NCBI RefSeq assembly: GCF_002770595.1
Contig: NZ_CP022986.1
Span: forward strand, 2,790,001 to 2,854,000
Direction: 5' to 3'
Source: Chryseobacterium camelliae
Lineage (GTDB): Bacteria; Bacteroidota; Bacteroidia; Flavobacteriales; Weeksellaceae
DNA: 64,000 nt
Shown: positions 51,345-60,214 of the stretch, piece after piece
Layout: each line of letters opens with the position of its first letter
Numbering within the stretch: the first letter of the stretch is position 1
The notes under the pieces: generated by a model
Seen by the model: the letters and a program-made list of their open reading frames with translations, nothing else
Told to the model about the DNA's origin: nothing
The model's database searches: none
Made by a program: the position numbers and the translations under genes

Positions 51345-51375
51345 TTTAGATTTAAAAATTTAATTATTTAAGCAT
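51345..51375. repeat. AT-rich repeat spacer, left flank of four-helix-bundle gene
   Basis: Contains GATTTAAAAATTTA and ATTTAAAGAT, shared with the spacer at 50013. Confidence 0.4.
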
Positions 51376-51744
51376 TTAAAGATCAATGTGTTCTTTTAAA
51401 TATTTGATGAAGTTGGAGATGTTGGAAGAGATTTCTCTTGACAGGGTGATTATTTGTTCTGCCAATGCTTTGTCTCCTAATTCCAGTCTTCTACTTATGA
51501 TCATCATACTTCTTACTTCTGCGCAACTGCCTTTAGCAATTTTTAAATATTTAATAAATTGTCTGTTACTGTTATATTCTGAGCCTTCTGCAATATTATT
51601 TGATACTGAAAAAGCGGCTCTTTTAATCTGATTGTTAAATTCAAATTCTTTTTCGAAAGATGAATGACCAAGAAATCTGTAAGTCCTTTCAATCAGGTCT
51701 AAAGCCTTGATATAAACCGGAAATTCCTCGAAATTTTTTGTCAT
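51376..51744 (-). CDS. Four-helix-bundle protein (23S rRNA intervening-sequence protein family)
   Basis: 122 residues: DLIERTYRFLGHSSF, QIKRAAFSVSNNIAEGSEYNSNRQFIKYL and AKGSCAEVRSMMIISRRL match the 'S23/IVP' four-helix-bundle family (relatives occur inside 23S rRNA intervening sequences and as the Avd accessory of diversity-generating retroelements). It interrupts the murE-mraY order and is framed on both sides by AT-rich repeats, as if inserted as a cassette. Function unknown; no reverse transcriptase or rRNA is nearby. Confidence 0.88.
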   Translation of the reverse strand: MTKNFEEFPVYIKALDLIERTYRFLGHSSFEKEFEFNNQIKRAAFSVSNNIAEGSEYNSNRQFIKYLKIAKGSCAEVRSMMIISRRLELGDKALAEQIITLSREISSNISNFIKYLKEHIDL

Positions 51745-51790
51745 TACTTAATCTTTTAAATCTTTAAATCATTCAATCTTTGATTCAATC
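51745..51790. repeat. AT-rich repeat spacer, right flank of four-helix-bundle gene
   Basis: AATCTTTTAAATC / TTTAAATCATTCAATCTTTGATTCAATC: related in reverse complement to the repeats at 50013-50092. Confidence 0.4.
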
Positions 51791-51793
51791 TGT

Positions 51794-53254
51794 TTATTTA
51801 CTCATCAGTCTCCACAGTTCATTAATGGTTTCCTTGTCATCGAAATGATGTTTTACGCCATTGATTTCCTGGTAGTTCTCGTGACCTTTGCCGGCAACGA
51901 GGACAATATCTTTAGGTTCTGCGAACTTGATCGCCATTTTAATCGCTTCTTTCCGGTCCGGGATCGAAGTGTATTTGCTGAAGTTCTGCGGCTCTACGCC
52001 GGCTTCAATATCTTTTATGATCCGGGCCGGGTCTTCAGTCCTCGGATTATCGGACGTGATGATGGCCAGCGTTGATTTCCGGGTTGCAATAGCACCCATT
52101 TCAGACCTTTTGGAATGATCACGGTCGCCTCCGCAGCCGAAGACAGTAATCAGCCGTTCATTTTTGGTCCTGATGTCATTGATGCTGTCCAGGATATTTT
52201 CCAGGGCATCCGGGGTGTGGGCATAATCGACCACGAAGAAAATACCGCCATCGGATTTAAAGGTTTCAAACCTTCCGGAGACCCTTTTCAGGACGCTGAT
52301 GGCCTGGAGGATCTCATCCTGTCCGAAGCCCAGCTCGGAAGCGATGCCGAAAACAAGCAGGAGGTTATAGACGTTGAACTTTCCGGTAAGGGTAGTCCAG
52401 AATTCTTTCCCGTTGAAGTTCAGCAGCATGCCGTTGAAATCCACTTCAAGAAGACGACCGTGATAATCGGCCATGGTTTTCATGGCATAGGTCTTCTTTA
52501 CGGCTTTGGTGTTCTGGAGCATTACGCTGCCGTTTTTATCATCGGCGTTGGTGATGGCTACGGCCGTATCCGGCAATCCGTCAAAAAACCGTTTTTTGGT
52601 CTTCAGGTATTCATCGAATGTCTTATGATAGTCTAAATGATCGTGGGTAAGATTGGTAAACCCTGCAACGGTAAAATGCAGCCCTTCAATCCTGTTCTGG
52701 GCAATGCCATGGGAGCTGACCTCCATGAATGCGAATTCACAGCCTTCTTCCAGGGCTTCTGCCAGGATCCTGTTGATGGTAATGATATCCGGCGTGGTAT
52801 GGGTGGCCGGGATGATTTTTTCTCCGATCCTTATTTCCACCGTAGACAGCAGTGCGGCTTCATAACCGAGGTTGCTGAATACGTCAAACAGCAGGGTGGA
52901 AACCGATGTTTTTCCGTTGGTCCCGGTAACCCCGATGAGCTTCAGCTTTTGTGAAGGGTTTCCGTAAAAGTTGGATGCCAGCTGCCCCAATGCTTTTGAG
53001 GAATCTTTCACCTTGATGTAAGTGACTTTTTCATCAAGGTTTTCAGGAAGCTCTTCACATACGATGGCTTCTGCACCTTTTTCAACAGAAGAGCCAATAT
53101 AGGCGTGGCCGTCTGCCACGGTTCCTCTTACGGCAACATAGAGCGTGCCTGCGGCAGCTTTTCTGCTGTCGAAAACCAATCCGGAGATCTCGCGGTTTTC
53201 ATCACCGTGAATTTCCAATACCGGAATCCTGCTCAATAATTCTGTTATTACCAT
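51794..53254 (-). CDS. murE: UDP-MurNAc-L-Ala-D-Glu--meso-DAP ligase
   Basis: 486 residues. P-loop GVTGTNGKTSVSTLLF (about 108-123), HTTPDIITI, YAHTPDALENIL (about 343-354) and SDNPRTEDPARII (about 405-417). The DNPR tetrad is the known selector for meso-diaminopimelate rather than lysine, so the cell wall is of the Gram-negative mDAP type. Confidence 0.97.
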   Translation of the reverse strand: MVITELLSRIPVLEIHGDENREISGLVFDSRKAAAGTLYVAVRGTVADGHAYIGSSVEKGAEAIVCEELPENLDEKVTYIKVKDSSKALGQLASNFYGNPSQKLKLIGVTGTNGKTSVSTLLFDVFSNLGYEAALLSTVEIRIGEKIIPATHTTPDIITINRILAEALEEGCEFAFMEVSSHGIAQNRIEGLHFTVAGFTNLTHDHLDYHKTFDEYLKTKKRFFDGLPDTAVAITNADDKNGSVMLQNTKAVKKTYAMKTMADYHGRLLEVDFNGMLLNFNGKEFWTTLTGKFNVYNLLLVFGIASELGFGQDEILQAISVLKRVSGRFETFKSDGGIFFVVDYAHTPDALENILDSINDIRTKNERLITVFGCGGDRDHSKRSEMGAIATRKSTLAIITSDNPRTEDPARIIKDIEAGVEPQNFSKYTSIPDRKEAIKMAIKFAEPKDIVLVAGKGHENYQEINGVKHHFDDKETINELWRLMSK

Positions 53255-53313
53255 TCTATGCTGTGGTCTTTATCTGTTTTAAACTGTTTCGGAAATCTTT
53301 ATGTTCCGGGTCA

Positions 53314-55305
53314 TTAATTCTGCAGGGATAAATAAATCCTCTGGTTCTTACTTATGGCCGTCCCTTCTGTCGGGAACTGGTCCTTGATCCTTCCTACGCC
53401 TTTATAATCTACCCGGTAACCGAGGTTTTCCAGCTGTGGAATTATATTTTTGCCAATCAATCCTACTACGTTGGGCATCCTTTTTCCTTCTACGGTTACT
53501 TTCACATTAGGATCAACCATCTTATTCAGATTCACTTTCCTGTCTACCAGCATTTCCTTTTCTATGTTCTGCGGGGTCTTCAGGAAGGTTTTGCCTGCGA
53601 TTTCCTTAAATACCGGAGCTGCAACGGCTCCTCCGTAAAAACCTATTGAGGTATTGGGCTCGCTGACCATGACATAGCAGGTATATTTGGGATTGTCTGC
53701 AGGGTAGAATCCGGCGAATGAAGACCTGTATTTCATAGGTCCGGGAAGCCAGTATTCAAACCTTGCGGTACCGGTTTTCCCGGCCATTTTCAGATTGGGG
53801 GTAAAGATGCTTTTTCCGGTCCCTTTTTCTACGGCTTTGGTCAGCGCGTCGGTCATCATTTTGATGGCTTTTTCAGAGGCCATTTTATTGACCATCACTT
53901 CAGGCTTGGCCTGATAGATCAGCCTGCCGTCTTTCATGATTTTATCGATGAACAGGGGCTTAAGCATTTTTCCTCCGTTGGCAACCCCGTTATAAAATGT
54001 CGTCAGCTGAAGCAGGTTGATGTTGGATGCATATCCGTAACCCAGGGAAGCCAGAGCTGCTGCGTTCCATCTTTTGCTTTCCGGGGTAACGAACCTCGGC
54101 TTGGTGATTCCCGGAAGTTCGATATCCATTTTGTCAAACAGTTTCCAGCGCTTTAAGTGGTCCAGGAAGATCTGCGGCTTTTCCGCATAGTATTTGGTGA
54201 TCAGCTTGGCTGTTCCTACGTTGCTGGATTTGGCGAGCACGTCACTGATGTCGTAGGTGCCTCCGCCGTGTCCGTCGGAAATCCTCTGCTTGGCATATAC
54301 CCAGACTCCGTTTCCAACTTTAACCGTGGTATTTTCATCGATAAAACCGTCATCCATGGCTGCCAGGAGCGATACGGTCTTAAAGGTGGAGCCCGGTTCT
54401 ATATTGTCTTTAAGGGCATAATTGTATGAGTCGATGTATTCTCCGGATTCGGTTCTTCTGAGGTTGACCAGTGCGCGTACTTTTCCTGTTGCAACTTCCA
54501 TAACGATAACCGTTCCGTGTTCGGCTTCAAAATGAAGCAGCTGCTTTTCCAGGGCAGAGTGTGCAATATCCTGTATCCTGAGGTCCAGTGTGGTATACAC
54601 ATCCTGGCCGTCTACAGGTTCCTGTACTTTCCAGTAGTCGATAGGCTTCCACTGGGAGGAATTGATCCTCTGCTCCAGCCTCTTACCGTTGGTTCCGGTC
54701 AGGTATTTGGAAAAGGCACCTTCCAGTCCGGAGCTGTATTCGCCGTTATCCATCCCGATGGTTCCGGCACCGATTTCCGAGGTGGCCAGTTCCCTTTTAT
54801 AGTTTCTGTCGACAATAAACCCGCCTTTGTTTTTTCCTCTCTTAAAGATCGGGAACTTCCTGATGCGGTCATATTCATCGAAATCCAGCCCTTTGACGAG
54901 TGCATAATACTGGTTTTTCCTGGCTCTCTGCTCATCGAACCGCTTCCTGAATTCAGCCCGTGGCTTTCCGAACATCTTGCTCAGGGAATCTGTCAGCGCG
55001 CCGATGTTGTTGCTGTAGACCGTATCCTTCATGGTTTTGAAATCCAGGTAGATGTCATAGCGCATTACGGTCGTGGCGAGAATAGAGCCGTCTGATGCAA
55101 AAAGGTTTCCGCGTGCTGCCTTCAGAGTGGCCTCACGGTAATTTTTATTGATGTAATCATCTTTGATCTCCTGTACATTGGTATTCTGCAGGATGACAAT
55201 CCTGGCAAGGAACATGACAAACACGCACAAAGCTACCACTGCAAAGAGGTAGCCCCACCGTAACGTTTTCTTACGTTTGTTATCGTATTCATTTTGCTTT
55301 TGCAT
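53314..55305 (-). CDS. ftsI: Class B penicillin-binding protein FtsI (PBP3) with PASTA domain
   Basis: 663 residues. One N-terminal membrane helix (about 15-36), dimerisation domain, then the transpeptidase: EPGSTFKTVS (STxK Ser, about 304-313), KSSNVGTAK (SxN, about 360) and AGKTGTARFEY (KTG, about 515). The C-terminus (about 605-663) is one PASTA domain (MPNVVGLIGKNIIPQLENLG). Cross-links septal peptidoglycan with FtsW. Overlaps the ftsL-like gene by 17 bases. Confidence 0.95.
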   Translation of the reverse strand: MQKQNEYDNKRKKTLRWGYLFAVVALCVFVMFLARIVILQNTNVQEIKDDYINKNYREATLKAARGNLFASDGSILATTVMRYDIYLDFKTMKDTVYSNNIGALTDSLSKMFGKPRAEFRKRFDEQRARKNQYYALVKGLDFDEYDRIRKFPIFKRGKNKGGFIVDRNYKRELATSEIGAGTIGMDNGEYSSGLEGAFSKYLTGTNGKRLEQRINSSQWKPIDYWKVQEPVDGQDVYTTLDLRIQDIAHSALEKQLLHFEAEHGTVIVMEVATGKVRALVNLRRTESGEYIDSYNYALKDNIEPGSTFKTVSLLAAMDDGFIDENTTVKVGNGVWVYAKQRISDGHGGGTYDISDVLAKSSNVGTAKLITKYYAEKPQIFLDHLKRWKLFDKMDIELPGITKPRFVTPESKRWNAAALASLGYGYASNINLLQLTTFYNGVANGGKMLKPLFIDKIMKDGRLIYQAKPEVMVNKMASEKAIKMMTDALTKAVEKGTGKSIFTPNLKMAGKTGTARFEYWLPGPMKYRSSFAGFYPADNPKYTCYVMVSEPNTSIGFYGGAVAAPVFKEIAGKTFLKTPQNIEKEMLVDRKVNLNKMVDPNVKVTVEGKRMPNVVGLIGKNIIPQLENLGYRVDYKGVGRIKDQFPTEGTAISKNQRIYLSLQN

Positions 55306-55654
55306 CGGTACTGTCCAGTTTGATTAGCAATTTATGTGGGTGGCTTTCCAGGGTCATCAGCGAATCCCGGGCGACCTCCTTCCCCAACTCCGATTCCATT
55401 TTTACTTTGATCAGCTTACTTTGTGCGTAAGCGTTCCTCGATTTGTATTCTTCTGTCTCTTCCTTTAAGGCGTTGACGATCTTTATTTTTTTGTTCACCA
55501 GGTGGTTGCTGTAGATCATGGCCATCATCAGCACGAACAGCAGCAGGAAATACTTGTAATGTATCTTGATCTCATCACGGTTCAGGAAATTCCCTTTTAT
55601 AATGTCTATAAAGGTTAATCTCTTCTGAGGGCGGTATGTTGTTTTCTTTGCCAC
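55289..55654 (-). CDS. FtsL-like small division protein
   Basis: 121 residues from GTG 55654. Basic N-terminus, one membrane helix (about 35-52, YFLLLFVLMMAMIYS) and a periplasmic helical stretch (about 55-105) that could form the FtsL-FtsB coiled coil. Sequence identity of FtsL is poor across phyla; the call rests on topology and on its place between rsmH and ftsI. Confidence 0.8.
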   Translation of the reverse strand: MAKKTTYRPQKRLTFIDIIKGNFLNRDEIKIHYKYFLLLFVLMMAMIYSNHLVNKKIKIVNALKEETEEYKSRNAYAQSKLIKVKMESELGKEVARDSLMTLESHPHKLLIKLDSTDAKAK

Positions 55655-55711
55655 TGCTTCTGTTTCGTTTAATGATCAATATTCACCATTCACTACTGAC
55701 GATTCATCATT

Positions 55712-56605
55712 TTACACTTTGATCCCGGTTCTCATCTTAGCACTTCTTGCTCTTGAGTTTTCTTCAATTTCCTGATCGTCAGGAACGATGGCTTTGCTTT
55801 TCAGCAGTTCAAATGCTTTTTTATAGTTTCCGTAAATATCCCTTTCCGGTTCTCCTTCAAACATTCCGTTTTTAAGGAACCTTTTAACGAGGCGGTCTTC
55901 CAGGGAGTGGTAGGAAATCACCACCAGCCTGCCGCCAGGCTTTAACACTTTATAGGCCTGCACCAGCATTTCTTTCAGGACTTCCAGCTCCTGGTTTACC
56001 TCGATCCGGATGGCCTGGAACAGCTGTGCATAAAATTTATTGACTTTATGCTGAGGAATGTAGCTGAAAAGCTTTTTGAGGTCTTCCGTAGTTTCTATAG
56101 CCTTAATCTTTCTGTGGTGTACGATTTCCCTGGCCAGTTTGCGGGCTTCCCTCAGTTCTCCGTAGTAGTAGAAAATATCGGCCAGCTCTTCTTCTTCGTA
56201 CTGGTTGATCACCTTTCTGGCATCCAGGCTCTGCATCACGTTCATCCTCATGTCCAGCGGGGCATTGCTCCTGGTGGAAAACCCTCTTTCCGCCTCATCA
56301 AACTGATGCGAGGATACGCCGAGGTCAGCCAGAATCCCGTCTACCTGGGAAATGCCGTACATCAGCATAGAGTTCTCCAAAAACCTGAAATTCTGATTGA
56401 TTAAAGTAAACCTGGAATCGTCTAACGTATTGTTCAGGGCATCCAGGTCCTGGTCAAAGCTGAACAGCCGGCCCTTTTCAGAAAGCCTGCTCAGTATCTC
56501 GCGTGAATGACCTCCGCCACCGAAGGTACAGTCTATATATATTCCGTCCTGATTCGTCACCAAATCATCAACACTCTGCTTTAACAAAACGGGATTATGA
56601 TACAT
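55712..56605 (-). CDS. rsmH: 16S rRNA (cytosine1402-N4)-methyltransferase
   Basis: 297 residues. The SAM-binding motif YIDCTFGGGGHSREIL (about 23-38), ILADLGVSSHQFDEAERGFS (about 90-109) and the C-terminal RLVVISYHSLEDRLVKRF (about 224-241) are typical of RsmH (MraW). Starts 34 bases after mraZ stop. Confidence 0.97.
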   Translation of the reverse strand: MYHNPVLLKQSVDDLVTNQDGIYIDCTFGGGGHSREILSRLSEKGRLFSFDQDLDALNNTLDDSRFTLINQNFRFLENSMLMYGISQVDGILADLGVSSHQFDEAERGFSTRSNAPLDMRMNVMQSLDARKVINQYEEEELADIFYYYGELREARKLAREIVHHRKIKAIETTEDLKKLFSYIPQHKVNKFYAQLFQAIRIEVNQELEVLKEMLVQAYKVLKPGGRLVVISYHSLEDRLVKRFLKNGMFEGEPERDIYGNYKKAFELLKSKAIVPDDQEIEENSRARSAKMRTGIKV

Positions 56606-56639
56606 ACCTCAGTTTGTGTTTTTTATGCCTTTACAGCGG

Positions 56640-57101
56640 TTATTCCTCATCAAAAGCACTGCCCATTACATCTTCGGCAAGACTTGCAAAATCTTCTTCA
56701 TTGGTGGATATTACCTGCTCATATGCCGTTTTGTCCCAGATCTCAAACAATTCCCCTGCACTGGTGATCACAATATCTTTCTGAAGATGTGCGAAATTCG
56801 TGAGGTCTTTTGATATCTGCAGCCTTCCTGCATTGTCCGTTTCCACTGTTTTTACGCCTGCCGTAAACATTCTGATGAAATCAGCATTCTTTTTAATGAA
56901 TCGGTTCAGTTTATTAATCTTGCCCATCAGTTTCTCCCACACATTCATAGGATAAACTTCCAGGCAGGGCTGGAACACGGAGCGTTTGATCACAAATGTC
57001 TTATTATCAAAGTCTTCCATCTGTTTTATTAAAGAAGAGGGAAGCTTTAACCGACCTTTGTCATCGATCTTGCACTCATATGTTCCAATGAAATTCTTCA
57101 T
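56640..57101 (-). CDS. mraZ: Transcriptional regulator MraZ
   Basis: 153 residues from ATG 57101 (MKNFIGTYECKIDDKGRLKLP). Two SpoVT/AbrB-like halves, each with the DxxGR signature: DDKGRLKLPSSL (about 14-25) and DNAGRLQISKDL (about 91-102). Binds tandem TGGGA sites in its own promoter, which are present at 57125-57149. First gene of the dcw cluster. Confidence 0.96.
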   Translation of the reverse strand: MKNFIGTYECKIDDKGRLKLPSSLIKQMEDFDNKTFVIKRSVFQPCLEVYPMNVWEKLMGKINKLNRFIKKNADFIRMFTAGVKTVETDNAGRLQISKDLTNFAHLQKDIVITSAGELFEIWDKTAYEQVISTNEEDFASLAEDVMGSAFDEE

Positions 57102-57107
57102 TTGGGA

Positions 57108-57115
57108 CAAAATTA
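57108..57115 (-). promoter_or_regulatory. -7 promoter element (TAATTTTG) of mraZ
   Basis: Minus-strand match; only six bases separate it from the mraZ ATG (57101), so the mRNA would have little or no leader. Confidence 0.5.
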
Positions 57116-57124
57116 TATAATAAT

Positions 57125-57149
57125 TTCCAAAATTTCCCACTTTTTCCCA
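57125..57149 (-). promoter_or_regulatory. MraZ operator: TGGGA / TGGGA / TGGAA at 10-base spacing
   Basis: On the minus strand TGGGA occurs at 57149-57145 and 57139-57135, with the imperfect TGGAA at 57129-57125, each separated by five bases. Matches the known MraZ box (tandem TGGGN repeats with 5-base spacers) and overlaps the promoter, giving autoregulation of the dcw cluster. Confidence 0.8.
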
Positions 57150-57341
57150 CTTTTTGACTTAATGTTAATAAGTTTTGACACAGGGGCTTACTAAGCTGAT
57201 GATCCGTTGGCCTTCATTTTGTTGGAAGGGTATTATTCGCCTCATAGCAAAAAGCCAATGAAAAAAGACCTCAAGATATAACCAGGTATGTTATTTTTAG
57301 TTTAAATTAGAGGGATCAAAATATTTTTGAGGTTTAATTTG

Positions 57342-57349
57342 TATTTTTG
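57342..57349 (+). promoter_or_regulatory. -7 promoter element (TATTTTTG) for alpha/beta hydrolase gene
   Basis: TAnnTTTG match 19 bases before ATG 57369. Confidence 0.45.
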
Positions 57350-57368
57350 CAAGGCTTAGATTAGCATT

Positions 57369-58130
57369 ATGATATTCAGTACAAAAAAAGAAAAGAAATA
57401 TACCTTTGTGGAAGCGGGGGAAGGACGGCCATTGGTTCTGTTGCACGGACTGATGGGAGGTTTGAGTAATTTCGACAAGATGGTGGCTTTTTTTTCAGAC
57501 CGGGGATTCAAAGTATACGTTCCCCAGCTGCCGATCTACGATTTGCCGGTACTCAATACCAATCTCACCACCATTGCAAAATATATCATCCGGTTTATAG
57601 AAAGCCATATTTCTGAGCCGGTTTCTATCGTAGGGAATTCCATGGGAGGGCATATCGGCCTTATCCTTACCCTGGCAAGGCCGGACCTGGTTAAGAACCT
57701 GGTGCTTACCGGGAGCTCGGGATTGTATGAAAGGACTTTCGGGGACAGCTTTCCGAGAAAAAACGACCGTTCCTACATCAGGAAAAAAACAGAGGAGGTA
57801 TTCTATGATCCTGCCGTAGCTACGGAAGACCTGGTAGATGAAGTGTTCAATGTGGTTAATGACAGGATGAAAGGCATCAAAACGGTTATGCTGGCCAGAA
57901 GTGCCATCAAACACAATATGCTGCATGACCTTCCTAAAATTACCTGTCCTACGTGCCTGATCTGGGGCAAACAGGATAATGTAACGCCTCCCGAAGTCGC
58001 GGAGGATATGCATAAGTTCATCCCGAATTCGGATCTTTTCTGGATCGAGCATTGCGGTCACGCTGCGATGATGGAAAAACCGGATGAGTTCAATGAGATC
58101 CTCTACAACTGGATAAAAGATAAAGTTTAA
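57369..58130 (+). CDS. Alpha/beta-fold hydrolase
   Basis: 253 residues. LLHGLMGG (oxyanion hole, about 23-30), the nucleophile elbow GNSMGGHIG (Ser about 94) and ENIEHCGHAAMMEKP-type C-terminus with the catalytic His (about 235). A serine esterase, lipase or C-C hydrolase; no substrate hint. Divergent from mraZ. Confidence 0.88.
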   Translation: MIFSTKKEKKYTFVEAGEGRPLVLLHGLMGGLSNFDKMVAFFSDRGFKVYVPQLPIYDLPVLNTNLTTIAKYIIRFIESHISEPVSIVGNSMGGHIGLILTLARPDLVKNLVLTGSSGLYERTFGDSFPRKNDRSYIRKKTEEVFYDPAVATEDLVDEVFNVVNDRMKGIKTVMLARSAIKHNMLHDLPKITCPTCLIWGKQDNVTPPEVAEDMHKFIPNSDLFWIEHCGHAAMMEKPDEFNEILYNWIKDKV

Positions 58131-58144
58131 CAATAACAATATAC

Positions 58145-58170
58145 AACCATTAAGACTTTTCTTAATGGTT
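58145..58170 (+). terminator. Intrinsic terminator after alpha/beta hydrolase
   Basis: Perfect ten-base stem AACCATTAAG / CTTAATGGTT, six-base loop, then TATTTTT. Confidence 0.75.
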
Positions 58171-58192
58171 TATTTTTCTAAATCATTCAACA

Positions 58193-58816
58193 ATGGTCAT
58201 TAAAACAGCAACATTTGTCAAAAGCAGCGGAAAGTGGCAGGACTGCCCTGAACCCAATATCCCGGAATATGCTTTTATCGGAAGGTCCAATGTTGGCAAA
58301 TCATCACTCATCAATGCCATGATGAATCATAAAGACCTGGCCAAGACTTCACAGACGCCCGGTAAAACCCAGCTGATCAACCATTTCCTGGTCAACGAAA
58401 CCTGGTACCTGACGGATTTACCCGGTTACGGCTACGCAAAAGTGTCCAAGTCTATCCGGAAAGATTTTGAAAAGCTGATCACCAATTACATCCTCAACCG
58501 GAGAAACCTGGTGAACCTTTTCGTACTGGTGGACTCCCGCCATTCTCCTCAGAAAATCGACCTGGAATTCATCCAGTGGTGCGGCGAAAGCGGCGTACCG
58601 TTTTCTATTGTATTTACCAAAGCAGACAAACTGAAACCGAACGTTGTCATTAAAAATTTAGAGGACTATAAAACGGAGCTGCATAAAACCTGGGAAGACC
58701 TGCCGGAACTGTACGTAACTTCAGCAGAGAAAAAGGAAGGTGGTGACGAAATCCTGAAATTTATAGAAAAAACCAATACATTCCTGATTAACAATAAGGT
58801 CAGTTTCAATGAGTAA
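58193..58816 (+). CDS. engB: Ribosome biogenesis GTPase EngB/YihA
   Basis: 207 residues. G1 [12 protein letters not shown] (about 29-40), G3 [10 protein letters not shown] (about 76-85), G4 FTKADK (about 142-147), G5 TSAEK. A circularly normal TrmE-Era class GTPase needed for 50S maturation. Its last codons overlap the next gene by eight bases. Confidence 0.96.
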   Translation: MVIKTATFVKSSGKWQDCPEPNIPEYAFIGRSNVGKSSLINAMMNHKDLAKTSQTPGKTQLINHFLVNETWYLTDLPGYGYAKVSKSIRKDFEKLITNYILNRRNLVNLFVLVDSRHSPQKIDLEFIQWCGESGVPFSIVFTKADKLKPNVVIKNLEDYKTELHKTWEDLPELYVTSAEKKEGGDEILKFIEKTNTFLINNKVSFNE

Positions 58817-59258
58817 TATAATCTGGAAGATCAAAAGTTTTGAAGAGCTCACCGTCCCGGAACTGTATGCCATTATAAAAGCTAGGGTAGATGTATTTGT
58901 AGTAGAACAGGATTGCCCTTATCCTGACCTGGATGGCTATGACCAGCAGGCTCTTCATCTGTGGGCTGAGCAAGACGGTGATGTGCTGGCTTACTGCCGC
59001 ATTTTCAGTAAAGGCATCAAATATGACGAAGCTTCCATCGGAAGGGTACTCACCACAGCGCAGGCAAGAGGAAAAAACCTTGGGAAACAGCTGATCGACT
59101 ATGCCGTACAGGCTGTTGAAAACCGTTTCCACACTCCGGAAATCCGGATTTCAGCCCAGGACTACCTGCTGAAATTCTACAGCGGCTTCGGGTTTGAAGA
59201 TACCGGGAAGAAATACCTTGAAGACGATATTCCGCATACAGAAATGATCCGGAAATAA
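58809..59258 (+). CDS. GNAT family acetyltransferase (ElaA type)
   Basis: 149 residues. [22 protein letters not shown] (about 26-47) is the ElaA signature; [21 protein letters not shown] (about 77-97) is the acetyl-CoA loop. Substrate unknown. Co-transcribed with engB. Confidence 0.88.
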   Translation: MSNIIWKIKSFEELTVPELYAIIKARVDVFVVEQDCPYPDLDGYDQQALHLWAEQDGDVLAYCRIFSKGIKYDEASIGRVLTTAQARGKNLGKQLIDYAVQAVENRFHTPEIRISAQDYLLKFYSGFGFEDTGKKYLEDDIPHTEMIRK

Positions 59259-59260
59259 AT

Positions 59261-59294
59261 AAACAGGGAGGTCCGAAACCGGATCTCCCTGTTT
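59261..59294. terminator. Terminator between convergent GNAT and vWA-lipoprotein genes
   Basis: 15-base stem AAACAGGGAGGTCCG / CGGATCTCCCTGTTT with one G-U pair, loop AAAC. Confidence 0.8.
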
Positions 59295-59310
59295 GATATA
59301 AAGAATGGTA

Positions 59311-60204
59311 TTAGTTTTTGTTGGTAATGGCTTTGTTAATAATGGGTTCCAGATTGGAGGGCAGGTCAGCAGATTTGATCTGATAGCGGGTAATGCCCAT
59401 ATCCTTGAACCAGTTTTCCCAGAATTCTTTGATAACGGCTTCTTCAAAAGGGTTTCCTTTCTCAGGATTGATGCCTAACACAACCACTTCCAGGTTTTTG
59501 AGGTTGTCATTGGCTTTTACAAATCCCAGATTGCCTTTCTGAATCTGCTCTTTAAAATCTGAGTTATTAAGTTTCAGAGATTGTATCAGCTTTGATGTAA
59601 GGTACGAGGTTTTTGTTGTTTCAGAGAACTTGGAATCTTCATGATACATATAGCCGTCTGTCAGGATGAAGAGAATATTCCTGTGGTCGTCTTTGATGCA
59701 GTAATCTTTCACTTTATTCTTAAAGAACTCCCAGATATCCGATCCGACATAACTTCCGTCCTTAATTGCTGATTCGTAAATCCCGACAGGCAGAGTAGAG
59801 TAGTTTTTAGCCATCATATCCATATTATCCTCAGATGTGTTTTTATCAAATGAGATCTTCAGCTGTTTGGTCACCTCATTGATTTTAGGATCGGAAGGTT
59901 CAGGATTGAAAAATACCTGCATCTGGTCATTGAGGCGGATGACTTTTTTCTTTTCAATATGGCTTAAAAACCCTTTGTTAATCGCTTTGATATATTCGAG
60001 GTCACGCTGATAATATTCCATGGTAGGATTAGGATTGGTCACAGGATCTATCCTGTCGGAAAGGTCAATCAGAATGCTGACATTTAAGTCATTTGGGTTT
60101 ACAATTATTGAATCTTCTTTATCATCTTTCCCATCTTCACCCTCTTTTTCTTTACCACATGAGAATAAAAATAAAACAATAAATAAGTATAGTATTTTTT
60201 TCAT
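59311..60204 (-). CDS. Lipoprotein with vWA-like domain
   Basis: 297 residues from ATG 60204; the longer frame adds no homology. Signal peptide with lipobox LFLFSC (Cys about 16) and an acidic linker (EKEGEDGKDDKED). From residue 40 a vWA-like Rossmann fold: VSILIDLSDRIDP (DxS of a MIDAS-like site), KDDHRNILFILTDGYMYHED (second Asp, about 175-195) and LEVVVLGINPEKG. Anchored in the membrane, exposed to periplasm. Last gene of the eight-gene operon. Confidence 0.72.
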   Translation of the reverse strand: MKKILYLFIVLFLFSCGKEKEGEDGKDDKEDSIIVNPNDLNVSILIDLSDRIDPVTNPNPTMEYYQRDLEYIKAINKGFLSHIEKKKVIRLNDQMQVFFNPEPSDPKINEVTKQLKISFDKNTSEDNMDMMAKNYSTLPVGIYESAIKDGSYVGSDIWEFFKNKVKDYCIKDDHRNILFILTDGYMYHEDSKFSETTKTSYLTSKLIQSLKLNNSDFKEQIQKGNLGFVKANDNLKNLEVVVLGINPEKGNPFEEAVIKEFWENWFKDMGITRYQIKSADLPSNLEPIINKAITNKN

Positions 60205-60214
60205 AAGGTTAAAT

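Noticed and set aside
51376..51744. Diversity-generating retroelement accessory (Avd)
   Set aside because: No reverse transcriptase, template repeat or variable repeat nearby; only the fold family is shared.
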